Positions 21,783 through 32,154 of a stretch of DNA of 64,000 nucleotides are shown here, piece by piece (the stretch's first letter is position 1; each line of letters opens with the position of its first letter). Below the pieces are notes generated by a model, which saw only the letters and a list, made by a program, of their open reading frames with translations, did no database searches and had not been told where the DNA came from. Where the stretch lies: assembly GCA_001632435.1 (NCBI GenBank), contig KV423915.1, forward strand, positions 185,653 to 249,652, in the 5' to 3' direction. This stretch comes from Calocera cornea HHB12733 (lineage: Eukaryota > Basidiomycota > Dacrymycetes > Dacrymycetales > Dacrymycetaceae). Position numbers and translations under genes: made by a program.

Positions 21783-24271
21783 ATGACGCTCGCCCTCTCC
21801 CTGCCGACCTTCTCCCTCGCCCTCCCCACATTCTCCCGCCCCGCCGCCCTCCCCGACCACGCAGCATCGATCCCCCCCACGCCCACGCCGTCCGAACTGG
21901 CCCCAGAAGACCAAGACCCAGACCCAGACCAAGACCAAGACCCCACCGCGGCCGCACCACCGCTCAGCACGTTCCTCTCCCGCCTCGCGCTGTACACCCC
22001 CGGCCCCCCACCGCCGTCCTCCCGCGTCACCCCCTCCCACACGCCCCTCCCGCCCGCAGACCTCCTCTCCCTCACAGCACTCTGGTCAGCAGCAGCCTTC
22101 CTCAGCCGCAAGGCCGCCGACGTCGCGGGCGACGTGCTGCGGCACCAGCTGTACGGGCCGAAGAAGAAGAGCTGGGGCCTGCAGATGACCGTCTTGAGCG
22201 CGGTTATGCGCGGGATGGGCAAGTATGAGGGGCTGGGCAATCTGGTACGTGCTCCCTCCCGCTCCATTCTCAGCAAGCTCCTGACATGTCTACGCGTCGG
22301 TGGGTGCAGGCCCTCATCCGCCTCCTCATGTCCCTCCCGACCTACCTCCCTCACTCGAGCGAGGCGCTCATCACGCCCATCACCTTCCGCGTGAAGAAGC
22401 GCGGTCTGCGCGGCCTGCTCGCCGATGCCGACGCGGGCGAGCGCGGCGAGCGCGAGATCACCGCCGAGTGGGTGGTGAGCAAGGCCCTGTGGAGGAAGCT
22501 CAACGCCGAGTGGAAGCGCGCGCACGCTGCCCCGTCCGGCTCTGGGTCTGGCACAGGCAAGCGAGACGGGCACGGGGAGAGGGACACGTCCGCCCCCGCA
22601 TCTCGCTCGCAGTCCAGGCAGCGTTCCCCCAAGGCATCCACCGCTGCAGCCGGAGCGCAGTCGCGCGTCAAAGGCCGCGTGATCCTCTACCTGCACGGCG
22701 GTGCCTACTATGTGTTCAACGCCAGCACCCACCGGCCGATCACTGTCCCTCTCTCGCAGGCGTGCGGCGCGCGCGTGTTCGCGATCAACTACCGGCTCGC
22801 GCCCGAAACCCGCTTCCCAGGACCGTTGCACGACGCCGTCTCGGCGTACCTGCGCCTGGTGGAGGACATGAGGATCCCTCCGAGCGAGATCCTGCTCGCG
22901 GGCGACTCGGCGGGCGGCGGGCTCACCCTCGCGCTGGCAATGTACCTCCGGGACAACGGCTACCCGCTCCCCGCGGGGCTCATCCTCATGTCCCCCTGGG
23001 TGGACCTGACAATGTCCTCCGACTCGTGGGACTCGAACGCAGCGTACGACATCGTCCCCGTGCCCGAGCCCACGTCGCACCTGAACCCGGTGATAAACTA
23101 CCTCGGCCCGGGGCCAGACGGCATCGGCCGCTGGCTGACCCACCCGTACGCCTCGCCCTTGTTCGGCGACTTGTCGCGCCTCCCGCCCATGCTCGTCCAG
23201 TGCGGGGAGGCAGAGGTGCTGCGGGACGAGGGCGCCCTCCTCGCGCACAAGGCCGCCCGAGCCGGCGTCGACACGGAACACGAGGTCTTCGAGGACGCCG
23301 TGCATGTCTTCCAGATGCTGCCCTGGCTGCCCCAGACGGCGAAGGCATGGGAGAGCGTCAGGGCGTTCGTCAGGGGCAAGGTTGCCGCGCATGTCCGCGC
23401 TATGCGCGGGGAGCGGACGGGGTCGGCCAGTCCTACCGAGGAGGGGGGACTGTCGCGCACTGCGGGCACTGGGCCCGAGCCTGCAGCGCACGCACTGGCA
23501 CCGTCGCCCGGCACAGCAGAGGGAGACGATCCCCGAGCGTCCGCGTCCGCCGAGCACTCCCCGGACCCGCAGCTCGCGCTCGACGCCGAGTCCGTCCCGC
23601 CTACAAGGCAGAGCATGGTCGTCAGCGGGTCCGGGGCGGAGGTGGCCCTCGGGAAGGAGGCGAGCACGCGGGAGATGGAGGCCGGCGAGTCGGGCAGCGA
23701 TTCCGAGTTGGAGGGATCGGGGTCGTCTGAGCTTGCCCAGGCTGGGGCTGGGGAGGGGGCAGGGGAGGGGACTGGGACGGAGGAGGCTGAGGCTGAGGCT
23801 GCTGCCCGCAGCTCGGGCGGGAACGTCCTGCCGCCCGCGCAGACCGCCCCCTCCTCTCCGCAAAGACCGAGGCAGCACCGCCGTCAACCCTCTTACCCCA
23901 CTCCGCGCCCACGCCGCTCCACAGCCTCGCACGGCTCGTACGGCGCCTCCGCCTCCTCCTTCTCCACCGCCGCCGCCAGTGCCAGCAGCGGCAGCAGCCC
24001 CTCCAGCACGGTGCCGCCCGCCGGCGCGCTCGGCCTGAGCATGTCAGCGTCCTACGGCACGCTGCGCGCCATCTCCCCGCGCTCGCGCGCGCTGAGCCAC
24101 CCGGAGCTCAAGGAGCTCGTAAGGAGCTACTGGGAGGGCCCGGGCGTGCGCACCGTGCGGTGGAGCTTGGCTGGCGCTGCTGGCGCGGGAGCGGGGCCGG
24201 GGGAAGGGGGCGTGCTCGAGGAGATGCAGCGCGCGGCCGCGGCCGATGGGGCCATGGAGGACAGGCTTTGA
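21783..24271 (+). CDS. Alpha/beta hydrolase of the hormone-sensitive-lipase family with a long disordered tail
   Basis: Two exons, 21783-22244 and 22310-24271, give 807 residues. HSL-family carboxylesterase/lipase motifs are clear: the HGGAYYVF oxyanion-hole motif (about 283), GDSAGGG with the nucleophilic Ser (about 353), VLRDEGAL (candidate catalytic Asp) and DAVHVFQML (catalytic His, about 484). After the domain, about 300 residues are Ser/Ala/Glu-rich and look disordered, which is unusual for the family. An insert rich in Ser/Gly/Arg (about 230-270) precedes the HGG motif. The N-terminal 100 residues are Pro-rich, followed by a segment (LLSLTALWSAAAFL) that may be amphipathic or membrane-associated. 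The substrate is unknown; esters such as acylglycerols or sterol esters are plausible. Confidence 0.85.
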
Positions 24272-25166
24272 CCGGTCGGTCGGTCTTGCTGTTCCCCGCT
24301 GAGTGGGCCCGACCCACGATGGCGCGCGACCGTACTGTAGGAGACCGAGGGCGCAACCGCACGCACGCACGAGAATCCGCACGCAACGTATACCGCATTT
24401 ACCCAGTTGTTGTCCTGAAAACATCTGTATCATCAATGATCTTCCTCCCTGCAACTACGACGCTGACGACGACGATGTTGTAGCAAGCAGCTGCAGGATT
24501 CAATCTCAAGTGTTCACGTTCCGAGTTTCAAGTTTGCACGTACTTTGGAAGGAAAGTAGATGTACTGTAACGAGTAGCTATTTGACTGTACTGTAATCTA
24601 TTGCTGATCTGTCTGTCGCGCTGGCGGTCTGTGGAAGGTGGTTGGAGCGCGGAAGTGCGTAGATATGTAGGCCAGCCTAATGGGGGGAAGACTCCCCACA
24701 AAGGTTGGTCCATTGGTCAGCGACAGGTTGGGAGCCCGGAAGAGCCGCCGATTGAACGTTGTTAGTACACCACTGGATCCTGGGCACAGGGCGGTGCTTG
24801 GACAAGGGGTGATGCGATATACTGCAGAACTACGGGATGATGGGGGCCAGTCACTGAAGGAGCCGATGTGCCTTGCTTGACACCTTATCGTACTATCCCT
24901 TCGGCATGATCCCATGTAAAAGGACAGTCTTCATGCTATACTGCATCACAACTATCACTACAAATGTTGTTCGTGTGACTCGGTAGGAGCGGTATGAGCA
25001 ATGTCGAGCCCGAGGTTGCCGGGACGAGTCACGAATGGCTGCCTGGCACTGGGACCGATGGCAGCACATGGTGCGCGATAGACAACGCATCTCAGATACA
25101 AACGTCCAATACTGAAACAGTCCGCAGCTTACGCGGCATACAAGTCTCATCGAACACTTCTCCATC
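24272..25166. other. Intergenic region between hydrolase and GNAT genes (0.9 kb)
   Basis: No gene is recognised. Copies of the recurring motif lie at 24331-24340 (CGTACTGTAG), 24561-24570 (TGTACTGTAA) and about 24585-24596 (ACTGTACTGTAA). The base composition is nearer to AT-neutral than the flanking genes. Confidence 0.45.
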
Positions 25167-25939
25167 ATGACGACTCCCCAGCGACAGCCCATCCTCTTCG
25201 ATAGGACAAGAAGCGACGAGCCTTACATCCCCCTCCCTGCACCGCACGACAACATCCGTCTGACGCCCTGGCGGAGGACCGATGCTACCGATGTCGACCC
25301 AGTCGTGACGATTCTGAACCATCCGGCGGTGTATCCCAACTTGATAGGGCCACCTTATCCGTACTTGGAGGAGCACGCGGCAGAATGGGCAACCCAGCAA
25401 GTCGAGATGTTCGAGCCGGATCACCAGTACTTCACCGGAGACGAAAGTGCGCCAATCCGGGAAGGGAAGATCTTCGACTACAGCCCAATAATGGTCATCC
25501 GAGAGGTGCAGACGGATGGGTCGCAGATCCTCTTGGGCGTTGCCGACATTACGAAAGCTGCGTTCACTGGTGAGCCGGATGCGGAGAGGAGGGAGGAGCG
25601 TGTGAGAGCGAATGAGCAAAAGTCATTGGGGGATCCTAGTATCATATGGGCGATCGGTGGTGCGCCTTTATCCTCGTATACACTATTTACTCGCTGACCT
25701 CACAATACCTAGATTATCTCACCCCAACGCATCACGGTCGGGGCATCATGACTGCAGTCATCGGCGTCCTTATCCATTCCTGGGGTGTTCCCTACATGCG
25801 TGTCCGCCAGCTTGACGTGAGTGTCCTAGACGGTAACATAGGGAGCAGAAGGGTGTTCGAAAAGCTCGGATTTCAAACTCGTAGGATTATCAGAGGCAGT
25901 GACGCCAATGCAGGGCAAGCGGGACAAGGTGGTAGGTGA
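25167..25939 (+). CDS. GNAT-family N-acetyltransferase
   Basis: Two exons, 25167-25659 and 25713-25939 (239 residues). The donor is placed at GTGCGC so that WAIGDYLTPTHHGRGIM is restored. THHGRGIMTAV is the acetyl-CoA pyrophosphate-binding loop (R/Q-x-x-G-x-G type), and the following LDVSVLDGNIGSRRVFEKLG FQ is typical of RimJ/RimL-like GNAT enzymes. The N-terminal half, with a strand pattern such as IRLTPWRRTD and HPAVYPNLIGPPYPY, fits the same group. The acceptor substrate cannot be told from sequence; proteins, small amines or toxins are all possible. The gene converges on the sugar transporter. Confidence 0.87.
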
Positions 25940-26262
25940 ATGGCTGCTCCGCTACGTCGTTGAATAGAGTAGCGAGGATTTGGGTATCATTCCAAGAATG
26001 CCACGCTTTCTCCGGACACGAAAACTGTCTACGTCCCAGTGTCATACGACGCGATAAGGTGCCTAATAAGCCTCCTCGCCTCCCGAGCCTGAAAGCCGTC
26101 TTCATCTACCGGACTGACTCTCGCTTTATCAAAGCTCCAGAGTCTGCACACGAAACATACGTTGAGAGGCGATAGTTATTGATCATCGTTATCGCAATGT
26201 GGTAAAGAATACAGATGAATCTTGTTACACCCACTTAGTAAGTTATCGTAAGAAAGATACAT
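25940..26262. other. Convergent 3' region
   Basis: These 323 bases lie between the GNAT stop (+) and the transporter stop (-). They hold the 3' ends of both transcripts and nothing else that I can recognise. Confidence 0.5.
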
Positions 26263-27873
26263 CTAAACGGTCTCGATGTACTCCTTCTCCTCCTTCATAT
26301 CGACGTCTGACGGCGGAGTACCAGGAATAATGCCCGTTGCCGGGTCGATATGACGACGGTTGCCCTCCACGGCGGCCACTTCGCCATCGAATACGACAGC
26401 AAGCTCCTCAAGGGTACGACCCTTGGTCTCCTTGAAGAAGAAGATGACGGTGAGCAGCTCAATGGGGATCCAGGCGCAGTACACAAGGTAGAACTTCCAG
26501 TCGATGGCGGCCATGCCGACGGGGTTGACGTAGGAGTTGAAGAACAGCGCAAGGTTGACGGCAAGGGAGGACACGGCGAGGCCCTTCGCGCGGATGTGGT
26601 ATGGCATGATCTCAGTCGGGTAGAGGGTAGTAAGAGGCGTCCAACCGAGCGAATAGCAGATGCCATAGAGGAATATAAATACGACGGCTCCTACACCAAC
26701 ACCGTGGTTGCCAGGGGCGACGGTATTGTAGGCACCGGTGAAACCGGTAAGACCGGCAAAAGTGAACATCATGCCACCAGTGGACAAGATGAACTGAGTG
26801 CGGCGGTTGAGGCGATCGGTAACCAGAGCACCGGTGTTAGCCATGACCCATGACAAGCACTCCTTGCCGAGGTTGAGCTGCAGCTGCTGCTTGGAGTCCG
26901 TGATGCCGATGTTGTTTAGGATCTTGGCCAGGTAGTAGCTGACAAGGCCGTTTCCAGACCATTGGGAGAACAAGCCGACACAGATTCCGAGGAACATGCG
27001 GTAACGATTACCCCCTGAGAGACACGATTAGGAACGGCCGCCTGAGGAGAACGGGTAGACGCACGAGTAGCGACGAGCTCCAGCCAGCTAGTCCTCTGGT
27101 TCAACCTCTCGAATTCGATGGCCTCCTCGATTTCTTGCATTTCCAGGTTGACAAGCGGGTGGTTGGGATCACCATTGCCGTGCAAGCGACCAAGAATCTT
27201 CCTTGCGTCGTCGACACGGCCCTTGTCGACAAGCCACCGGGGAGATTCGGGCATGAACGGCAGGAAGATCAAGAGGATGACAGAGAAAAGACCTTGCAGA
27301 GCCGACGGGATGCGCCATGCTGCCTCACTGGGGATGGAGAAGGTCCCATACGTGACACCGGCGGCGATGATGGCACCGAGAGCCCATTGGGTGTTGTACA
27401 GGCCGGTAATCTTTCCACGATACGACGGGTGCGCCAGCTCTGCGACCAAGATCGGAGCAGAGTTACTGGAGATACCGAGGCCAAAACCGATGATGAAGCG
27501 GGCACCAGTGAACATGCCGACGTTGTGTGACGCGGCCTGGAGAATGACACCGACGAGAATGACACCAGAGCCAATCGCGATCCCAAGACGTCGCCCCACG
27601 AGATCGGTAACATACGGAGCTGGACCGCGGGTCAGTGGCCTCTCAAGAGGAAGAAACGGCAGGCTCACCAAAGAAGAACGAGCAGGTGCCACCCAGATTG
27701 AAAATGGCATTGAGCAAGCCCAGCGCCGAGCCGACTGGATGATTGAATGAAGTCTGCCATTGGCTGAGAGACTGCATGCCGTTCATCATGGAGCCATCGT
27801 AGCCGTTGACACAGCTGTTGATGATGGCAACGCCGGAAAGGAAGCAGAGCATGATATCGCCGCGGTTCACCAT
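26263..27873 (-). CDS. Major facilitator superfamily sugar transporter
   Basis: Three exons, 27873-27669, 27619-27065 and 27014-26263, give 503 residues from the first in-frame ATG; the frame is open to about 27954, so an upstream exon may exist. Sugar-porter signatures are present: NGYDGSMMNGMQ in helix 1, DLVGRRLGI (loop 2-3), PESPRWLVDKGR at the end of helix 6, SQWSGNGLVSYYL, DRLNRRTQF, PTEIMPYHIRAKGL and KETKGRTLEEL. About twelve hydrophobic segments are visible. It sits in the plasma membrane and imports a hexose or disaccharide by proton symport; the subfamily resembles lactose-permease-like fungal transporters. The upstream sequence has CCCCGC at about 28127 and 28438, compatible with carbon-catabolite repressor (Mig1/CreA-type) sites, but that is only inferred. 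Confidence 0.92.
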
Positions 27874-29520
27874 GTTTGCGAATTGTGGCTCAGGGAAAGA
27901 AAGGCGGGTGTCCGTGTCGCGCGCTTGGGCCACAACTCGTTGCGATACAGACGCGATCTACCTTTAATACCTGCCGTGAAGCATAGATTGAGGGAGGCTT
28001 GGCAATTCGAACATCCCCATTCTGCAAGTTCCGGCAGGTTGCTTCTCGTACCTGAGAGACAGGTGACTCGGGACGATGGACCGACGCGAAGGAAGCACCA
28101 ATCTCTCCACACTACCCCGCAATTTGCCCCGCATGAGATTTCGCGAGATGTATCAGAGCTGTTCGAAAGCCGCGTGTCTCATGCGCAACGCCCGAAGGGG
28201 GAAGCGCATAAAAGTGAAGCGGTAATCTATTTCCGAGGGCTTCCAAAAACTTCCGCGCACCATTTTAAGCTCCATGACGGCGCCAAGGCCGCGCAATAAT
28301 AGATTGCGGCGTCGGCTTCCGTCGCTTCCGCCAGATTGCGAAATGTGGTTGCATTGGAATCCCCTCACATGGCGCTAATCGCTCCCAACCTCAAATCAAT
28401 CTGAGCTCCCCATGGTCAATAACCGGTGAAGAGCTTACCCCGCATGGAGCTCACGTGCCCGTCTCACGGTCAGCCGATCGGACCGTTGGGTGGAGGTCCA
28501 ATGTCCATGTAGATGGCCCGCCCCGACACTGGAGGCCCGCCCCGACGCTGGATTGGTCTAACCTCTGCGGTCCCCTATGTTAGGCATTGGTCCTATAGGC
28601 GAGCATGCCTCGTACTGTATGCTGTCGACGGACGGAAGCCAATATTCGTCCGGACGGGGTTGTGGGGTCGGTTTCTCCTGGGTTGAAGGACACTGTGGAG
28701 GAGGTTTTTCCGTGATGACAACACAGAGTCTGTACCTCGTAACCTATCCACTCGTGCGAAGACTTCTTCCAGTTACTCATCAGCAGAAGCATCTAACAAA
28801 GAAGTACGCCAAGGCTGATCGGGACGCTTGACCGGCATCACGTGTTTTCAGGCACAATCTACGCCTGGTTTTGGTATTTCGCAGAACCATGGAAGAAAGA
28901 TTTATCTGAAGCGCCTATCGAGGTAGTGCTACACGCACTGCACAGCTCGGAGATTCTGTTAGTGGAGAAGCCGTTCATCAAGCTTAAGTCCTGCATGGGC
29001 GCTGGCCGGTGCTCTCCTCGGTCTCCGTCCTGACCCTGACCGCGTGCTTCGACCGGCCCATCTTCCCGTTCTGCATTTGTTGAAAGCCCCAAAGGCGTGA
29101 ATCTCGAGTAGGCTTCTCGGCGAGTTTTTGGATTGAGCGGTAAGCGGGTGGCCGCCCGTTTCGTCCACTTCTCCGACAAAGGATGTCTCGTCTGTCCGAT
29201 CGCTGTCAAACTACGGCCCGAGGTGTCGCGCGACTGATTGACAGTTTCTCGTCAGTCCTGGCGTAGAGATCCTAATTGGGCAAGGGGAATGTGGTGATAT
29301 AGTCCGCTAGTGAGGCTGTAGCCTCTGCGCCAGACTTTTGAGCAGTGGTGGGATTTGCTCCGCGCAGATGTCCGGGTGGTGCCACCTTCAAGATTGAACC
29401 TCACCTCCGTCAGTAGTGAGACCTCGCTGAACTTGCCACCGAATAGTACACGCATGTCTTTATGAACAGGCTTGCGTATAGCCATTGGGGACTGTTCCAC
29501 TCATTCGCTGTGTACCTTAC
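27874..29520. other. Intergenic region upstream of the transporter and of the NLR-like remnant (1.65 kb)
   Basis: The left part must be the transporter promoter and holds two near-identical 13-17-mers around GCCCGCCCCGACACTGGA and GCCCGCCCCGACGCTGGA at about 28518 and 28539, besides CCCCGC sites. One TACTGTA copy lies at 28611-28620. No gene is recognised; short open frames show no family similarity. Confidence 0.4.
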
Positions 29521-29630
29521 GATGTCACGGCGCCGGCCCCCAGGTGCACCTGAGACGACTGCAGTGACGCGACCCAACAAGAGAAGGCGGTTAAGTGTCG
29601 TTGCCGGTGTTGTTAGCCACGGCTGGGACA

Positions 29631-29681
29631 GACTTATCTTCTAGAATGCCCTCGGGTCAGGGTCGTTGGCCTACAATGCCC
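29631..29681 (+). repeat. MULE left terminal inverted repeat
   Basis: This 51-base repeat starts GACTTATCTT and ends CTACAATGCCC. It pairs with 31528-31578 on the other strand, differing by TC versus CT at positions 33-34 of the repeat. Confidence 0.95.
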
Positions 29682-29799
29682 ATGGGCGGAAAAGCATCCA
29701 GGATGCCCTGCCGAGTGCTGCACAGGGGTGCAATCAGAACGCGTTGGAATGCCTCCGTAAGGACGCGTCGTGTTTTGCACTCTGCCTATCACCACAGAG

Positions 29800-31446
29800 A
29801 TGGACGTGCTGCAAGGACAGAAGTTCACCTCTCTCGAGGATGCTTCTCATGCACTCACTCTGCACTCGAATCATCAAGGTGCCTCGCTGGCCGTGAAGGA
29901 CAAGGATCCGGGCAGACTGGTGGTGAGGTGCAGCATTGAGAGCTGTGGGTTTTGTGCGTCAGTCACAGGTCGAGGGGACGTGTTTGTGGTGCGCAAAATT
30001 GTTCCAGCACATACCTGTCAGGTATTCGCACCCAAATCTCGTGCAGCAACCAGCCGGGTCTCTTTCCTGGTCACGGAGATCAAGAAATGGCTGGTGGTAA
30101 CCGACAAGGTGAAGACTGCAACCATTGTCGACACACTTCGTTGCCAGGGCATTACCACATCAAAACAGCAAGCATACCGTGCCAAACGCGAGATCTTGGG
30201 CGAGACACTCCGCCAGCAGATTGAGGAGTTCCGCAAGCTTCCTCCCTACGCCAATCTGCTTCGAGCCTCCGACCCAGAGGCTACCATCGAGCTCACCTTT
30301 GGTCCGAGGAACACCGTCAACTCCCTGTTCATCTGCCCATCACCGGCAAAGCATGCATGGCAATCTGCGCGCCGCTTTGTGGCTGTTGATGGTGCATTCA
30401 CCAAGACCTCGTTCGAATATGTGATTCTGCTCGCTGTCACATACGATGCTGAAGACCACCTTGTCATGCTTGCATGGGCCATTGTGCCAAAGGAAGACAC
30501 CGCTACGTGGTCGACCTTTTTTCGACTGCTCCGTGAAGCTCTTCCAGGTCTCAACTCCCCCTCAACAGTTGTCATCTCAGACCGTCAGAAGGGCCTTCTG
30601 AACGCCATGTCCAAAGAGCTACCCCTTGTGGACGAGGCATACTGTGCTCGCCATATCTCCGCCAATGCAGTCCGCCAGTTTGGCCCAGTGATCGAGCCGC
30701 ACATGTCCCCACTCATTTATGCAAAGACCGAGAGGCTGTTCAAAGAACGCCTTGACACCATTCGAGCCAACATCAGCGAACAAGCGGCTGCCTACCTGGC
30801 TGCTATCAACCCCGCCTGTTGGGCCACGTACGCCTTCAATGGGGCCCGCTTTGGCCGGACAACATCAAATGCAGCCGAGGTCATGAACAGTGTCTTTGTC
30901 GAGGCACGTGGCTTTCCAGTACTCCGCCTGCTCGACACAATCTACAATCACCAGATGGTGTTGTTCTGCGACCGCAACCAGAAGGGTGGTCGGCTCCCTC
31001 CAAATGCTGAGCTTGTACCGGCAGCTCAAGCCAAGTTTGTTGAGCAGTGTGCTCTTGCCCGCCGCTATGCGGTCCTACCCTCCAGCACTCACCATGCACT
31101 TGTCCGACTGGCTGCCAATCTGACAGGAGAGGAGCACGAGGTCACCCTGGATGCAGATCTCCGCACCGGGTACTGCACATGCAAGTGGTTCCAGCAATTC
31201 CTTATTCCGTGTGCACATGGTATCGCCCTCTGTCTGCACTTCAAGCTTGACCCGGGCACCTACATCGACCGGTCCTACCTGGTCACCACATTGCAAGAGA
31301 CCTACCGCCGCCCATACCAGCCTGTCCGCCTTTCTGACCTCGAAGCTCATGCAGAAATCAACCCTCCGGCTCTCAAGAAGATCTGTGGTCGCCCTGCAAA
31401 CAGGCGGAAGGAGGCAGGTGTTCGACCACTTCAGGGGAGCCATTAG
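29800..31446 (+). CDS. MULE transposase (Mutator/MuDR-type DDE, SWIM zinc finger)
   Basis: The single exon encodes 548 residues from the first in-frame ATG (MDVLQGQKF). The order is typical for MuDR/FAR1-type transposases. An N-terminal zinc-binding segment comes first (VRCSIESCGFC ... PAHTC). The DDE core follows, with FVAVDGAFTK (Asp about 196), VISDRQKGLLNA (Asp about 260) and SNAAEVMNSVF (Glu about 361). A SWIM zinc finger near the C-terminus (CTCKWFQQFLIPCAHG, about 459-474) completes the set. No stop or frameshift interrupts it. The product would bind the TIRs and cut and paste the element. The gene fills most of the element, with about 120 bases to the left and 81 bases to the right TIR. 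Confidence 0.93.
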   Translation: MDVLQGQKFTSLEDASHALTLHSNHQGASLAVKDKDPGRLVVRCSIESCGFCASVTGRGDVFVVRKIVPAHTCQVFAPKSRAATSRVSFLVTEIKKWLVVTDKVKTATIVDTLRCQGITTSKQQAYRAKREILGETLRQQIEEFRKLPPYANLLRASDPEATIELTFGPRNTVNSLFICPSPAKHAWQSARRFVAVDGAFTKTSFEYVILLAVTYDAEDHLVMLAWAIVPKEDTATWSTFFRLLREALPGLNSPSTVVISDRQKGLLNAMSKELPLVDEAYCARHISANAVRQFGPVIEPHMSPLIYAKTERLFKERLDTIRANISEQAAAYLAAINPACWATYAFNGARFGRTTSNAAEVMNSVFVEARGFPVLRLLDTIYNHQMVLFCDRNQKGGRLPPNAELVPAAQAKFVEQCALARRYAVLPSSTHHALVRLAANLTGEEHEVTLDADLRTGYCTCKWFQQFLIPCAHGIALCLHFKLDPGTYIDRSYLVTTLQETYRRPYQPVRLSDLEAHAEINPPALKKICGRPANRRKEAGVRPLQGSH

Positions 31447-31527
31447 AGCAACGATTTCATAGCCGCACATGTACATAAACAATGCGACCCAAAGTGTGCG
31501 GGGCAATCTAGATCATTTTGTGCCGAC

Positions 31528-31578
31528 GGGCATTGTAGGCCAACAGCCCTGACCCGAGGGCATTCTAGAAGATAAGTC
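31528..31578 (-). repeat. MULE right terminal inverted repeat
   Basis: This is the reverse complement of 29631-29681 with two mismatches. It is followed directly by the right copy of the 9-base target duplication GCTGGGACA. Confidence 0.95.
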
Positions 31579-31631
31579 GCTGGGACATGATTCCGAGGTG
31601 AGCTTGTAGCGCCAAGCCTAGCAAATTGAAG

Positions 31632-32154
31632 GATCTGATAGGGATGGGGGCGGTTCGGTTCGGTTCGGTTCGGTCCAGAACCGGTTCGATGTTTGCGTGC
31701 CTTCGCAGACTTGGTCCGGTCGTGGCTTGGTTCGGTCCCACTGAGGCCGTGCGGAGCTGGTTCTGAACCGGTTGTGAACCGTTCAGGGTCAAACCTTGAG
31801 AAACGCGATGAGAAGAACATCAATGGGAAGAGTCAGCCCTGTTTGCAGCTTTCCCTAATGATGGACAAGCCCCAGACTTGGTACTGGACCACCTGGAGGG
31901 GCCGCTGCAGAGCGGAGGTCGTATGGGTAGAATATCCCCCCCCCCCCCGGAATTTTGGAGCAAAGTTGGCGCAATATAGCCCTTGTATAATAATTAAGCA
32001 CGTGTCATTTGAACCAGCGCAGAAACGTTTCGGGAGTTTTAGAGAGAGGCGGTTATGGTTAGGGTTCGGTTCAAGAATCGAACCGAACCGAAACCGCGAA
32101 CCGCCGGTTCTGATAGTCCAGTCCGGGACCGCGCCCATCCCTAGCCGATCTGAT
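31632..32154. mobile_element. Short non-autonomous element, probably hAT-like, with 8-bp target duplication
   Basis: The 8-mer GATCTGAT occurs at 31632-31639 and 32147-32154. The left end reads AGGGATGGGGGCGG, and the right end, on the other strand, reads GGCT and then AGGGATGGGCGCGG, so a 14-base inverted terminus has one mismatch and four extra bases on the right. Subterminal GGTTC/GAACC repeats face each other near both ends (about 31649-31686 and 32063-32110). The 507-base interior has no coding capacity. Removing it rejoins the NLR-like homology (KLKDLI region), which supports insertion. An 8-base duplication and AGGGATG-type ends fit hAT elements, but the class is inferred. Confidence 0.7.

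Larger units (their letters stand above)
29622..31587 (+). mobile_element. Intact Mutator-like element (MULE) with TIRs and 9-bp target duplication
   Basis: The element body is 29631-31578 (1948 bases). Its terminal inverted repeats are 51 bases each (29631-29681 and 31528-31578), begin GACTTATCTTCTAGAATG and differ only at two adjacent positions (49/51 identical). Both ends are flanked by the direct repeat GCTGGGACA (29622-29630 and 31579-31587), a 9-base target-site duplication as expected for Mutator transposition. Inside is one open transposase gene. Matching TIRs, a perfect duplication and an undisturbed reading frame point to a recent insertion. The element lies in the first exon of an NLR-like pseudogene. 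Confidence 0.95.

Noticed and set aside
21176..23932. Long minus-strand open frame (over 900 codons) antisense to the HSL-type hydrolase
   Set aside because: No family motifs and Arg/Gly/Ala-rich composition typical of the reverse of a GC-rich coding exon. The plus strand has a complete catalytic triad and an intron.
32050..32064. TTAGGG-like sequence suggesting a telomere relic
   Set aside because: Only one GGTTAGGG unit, inside the GGTTC-rich mobile element.
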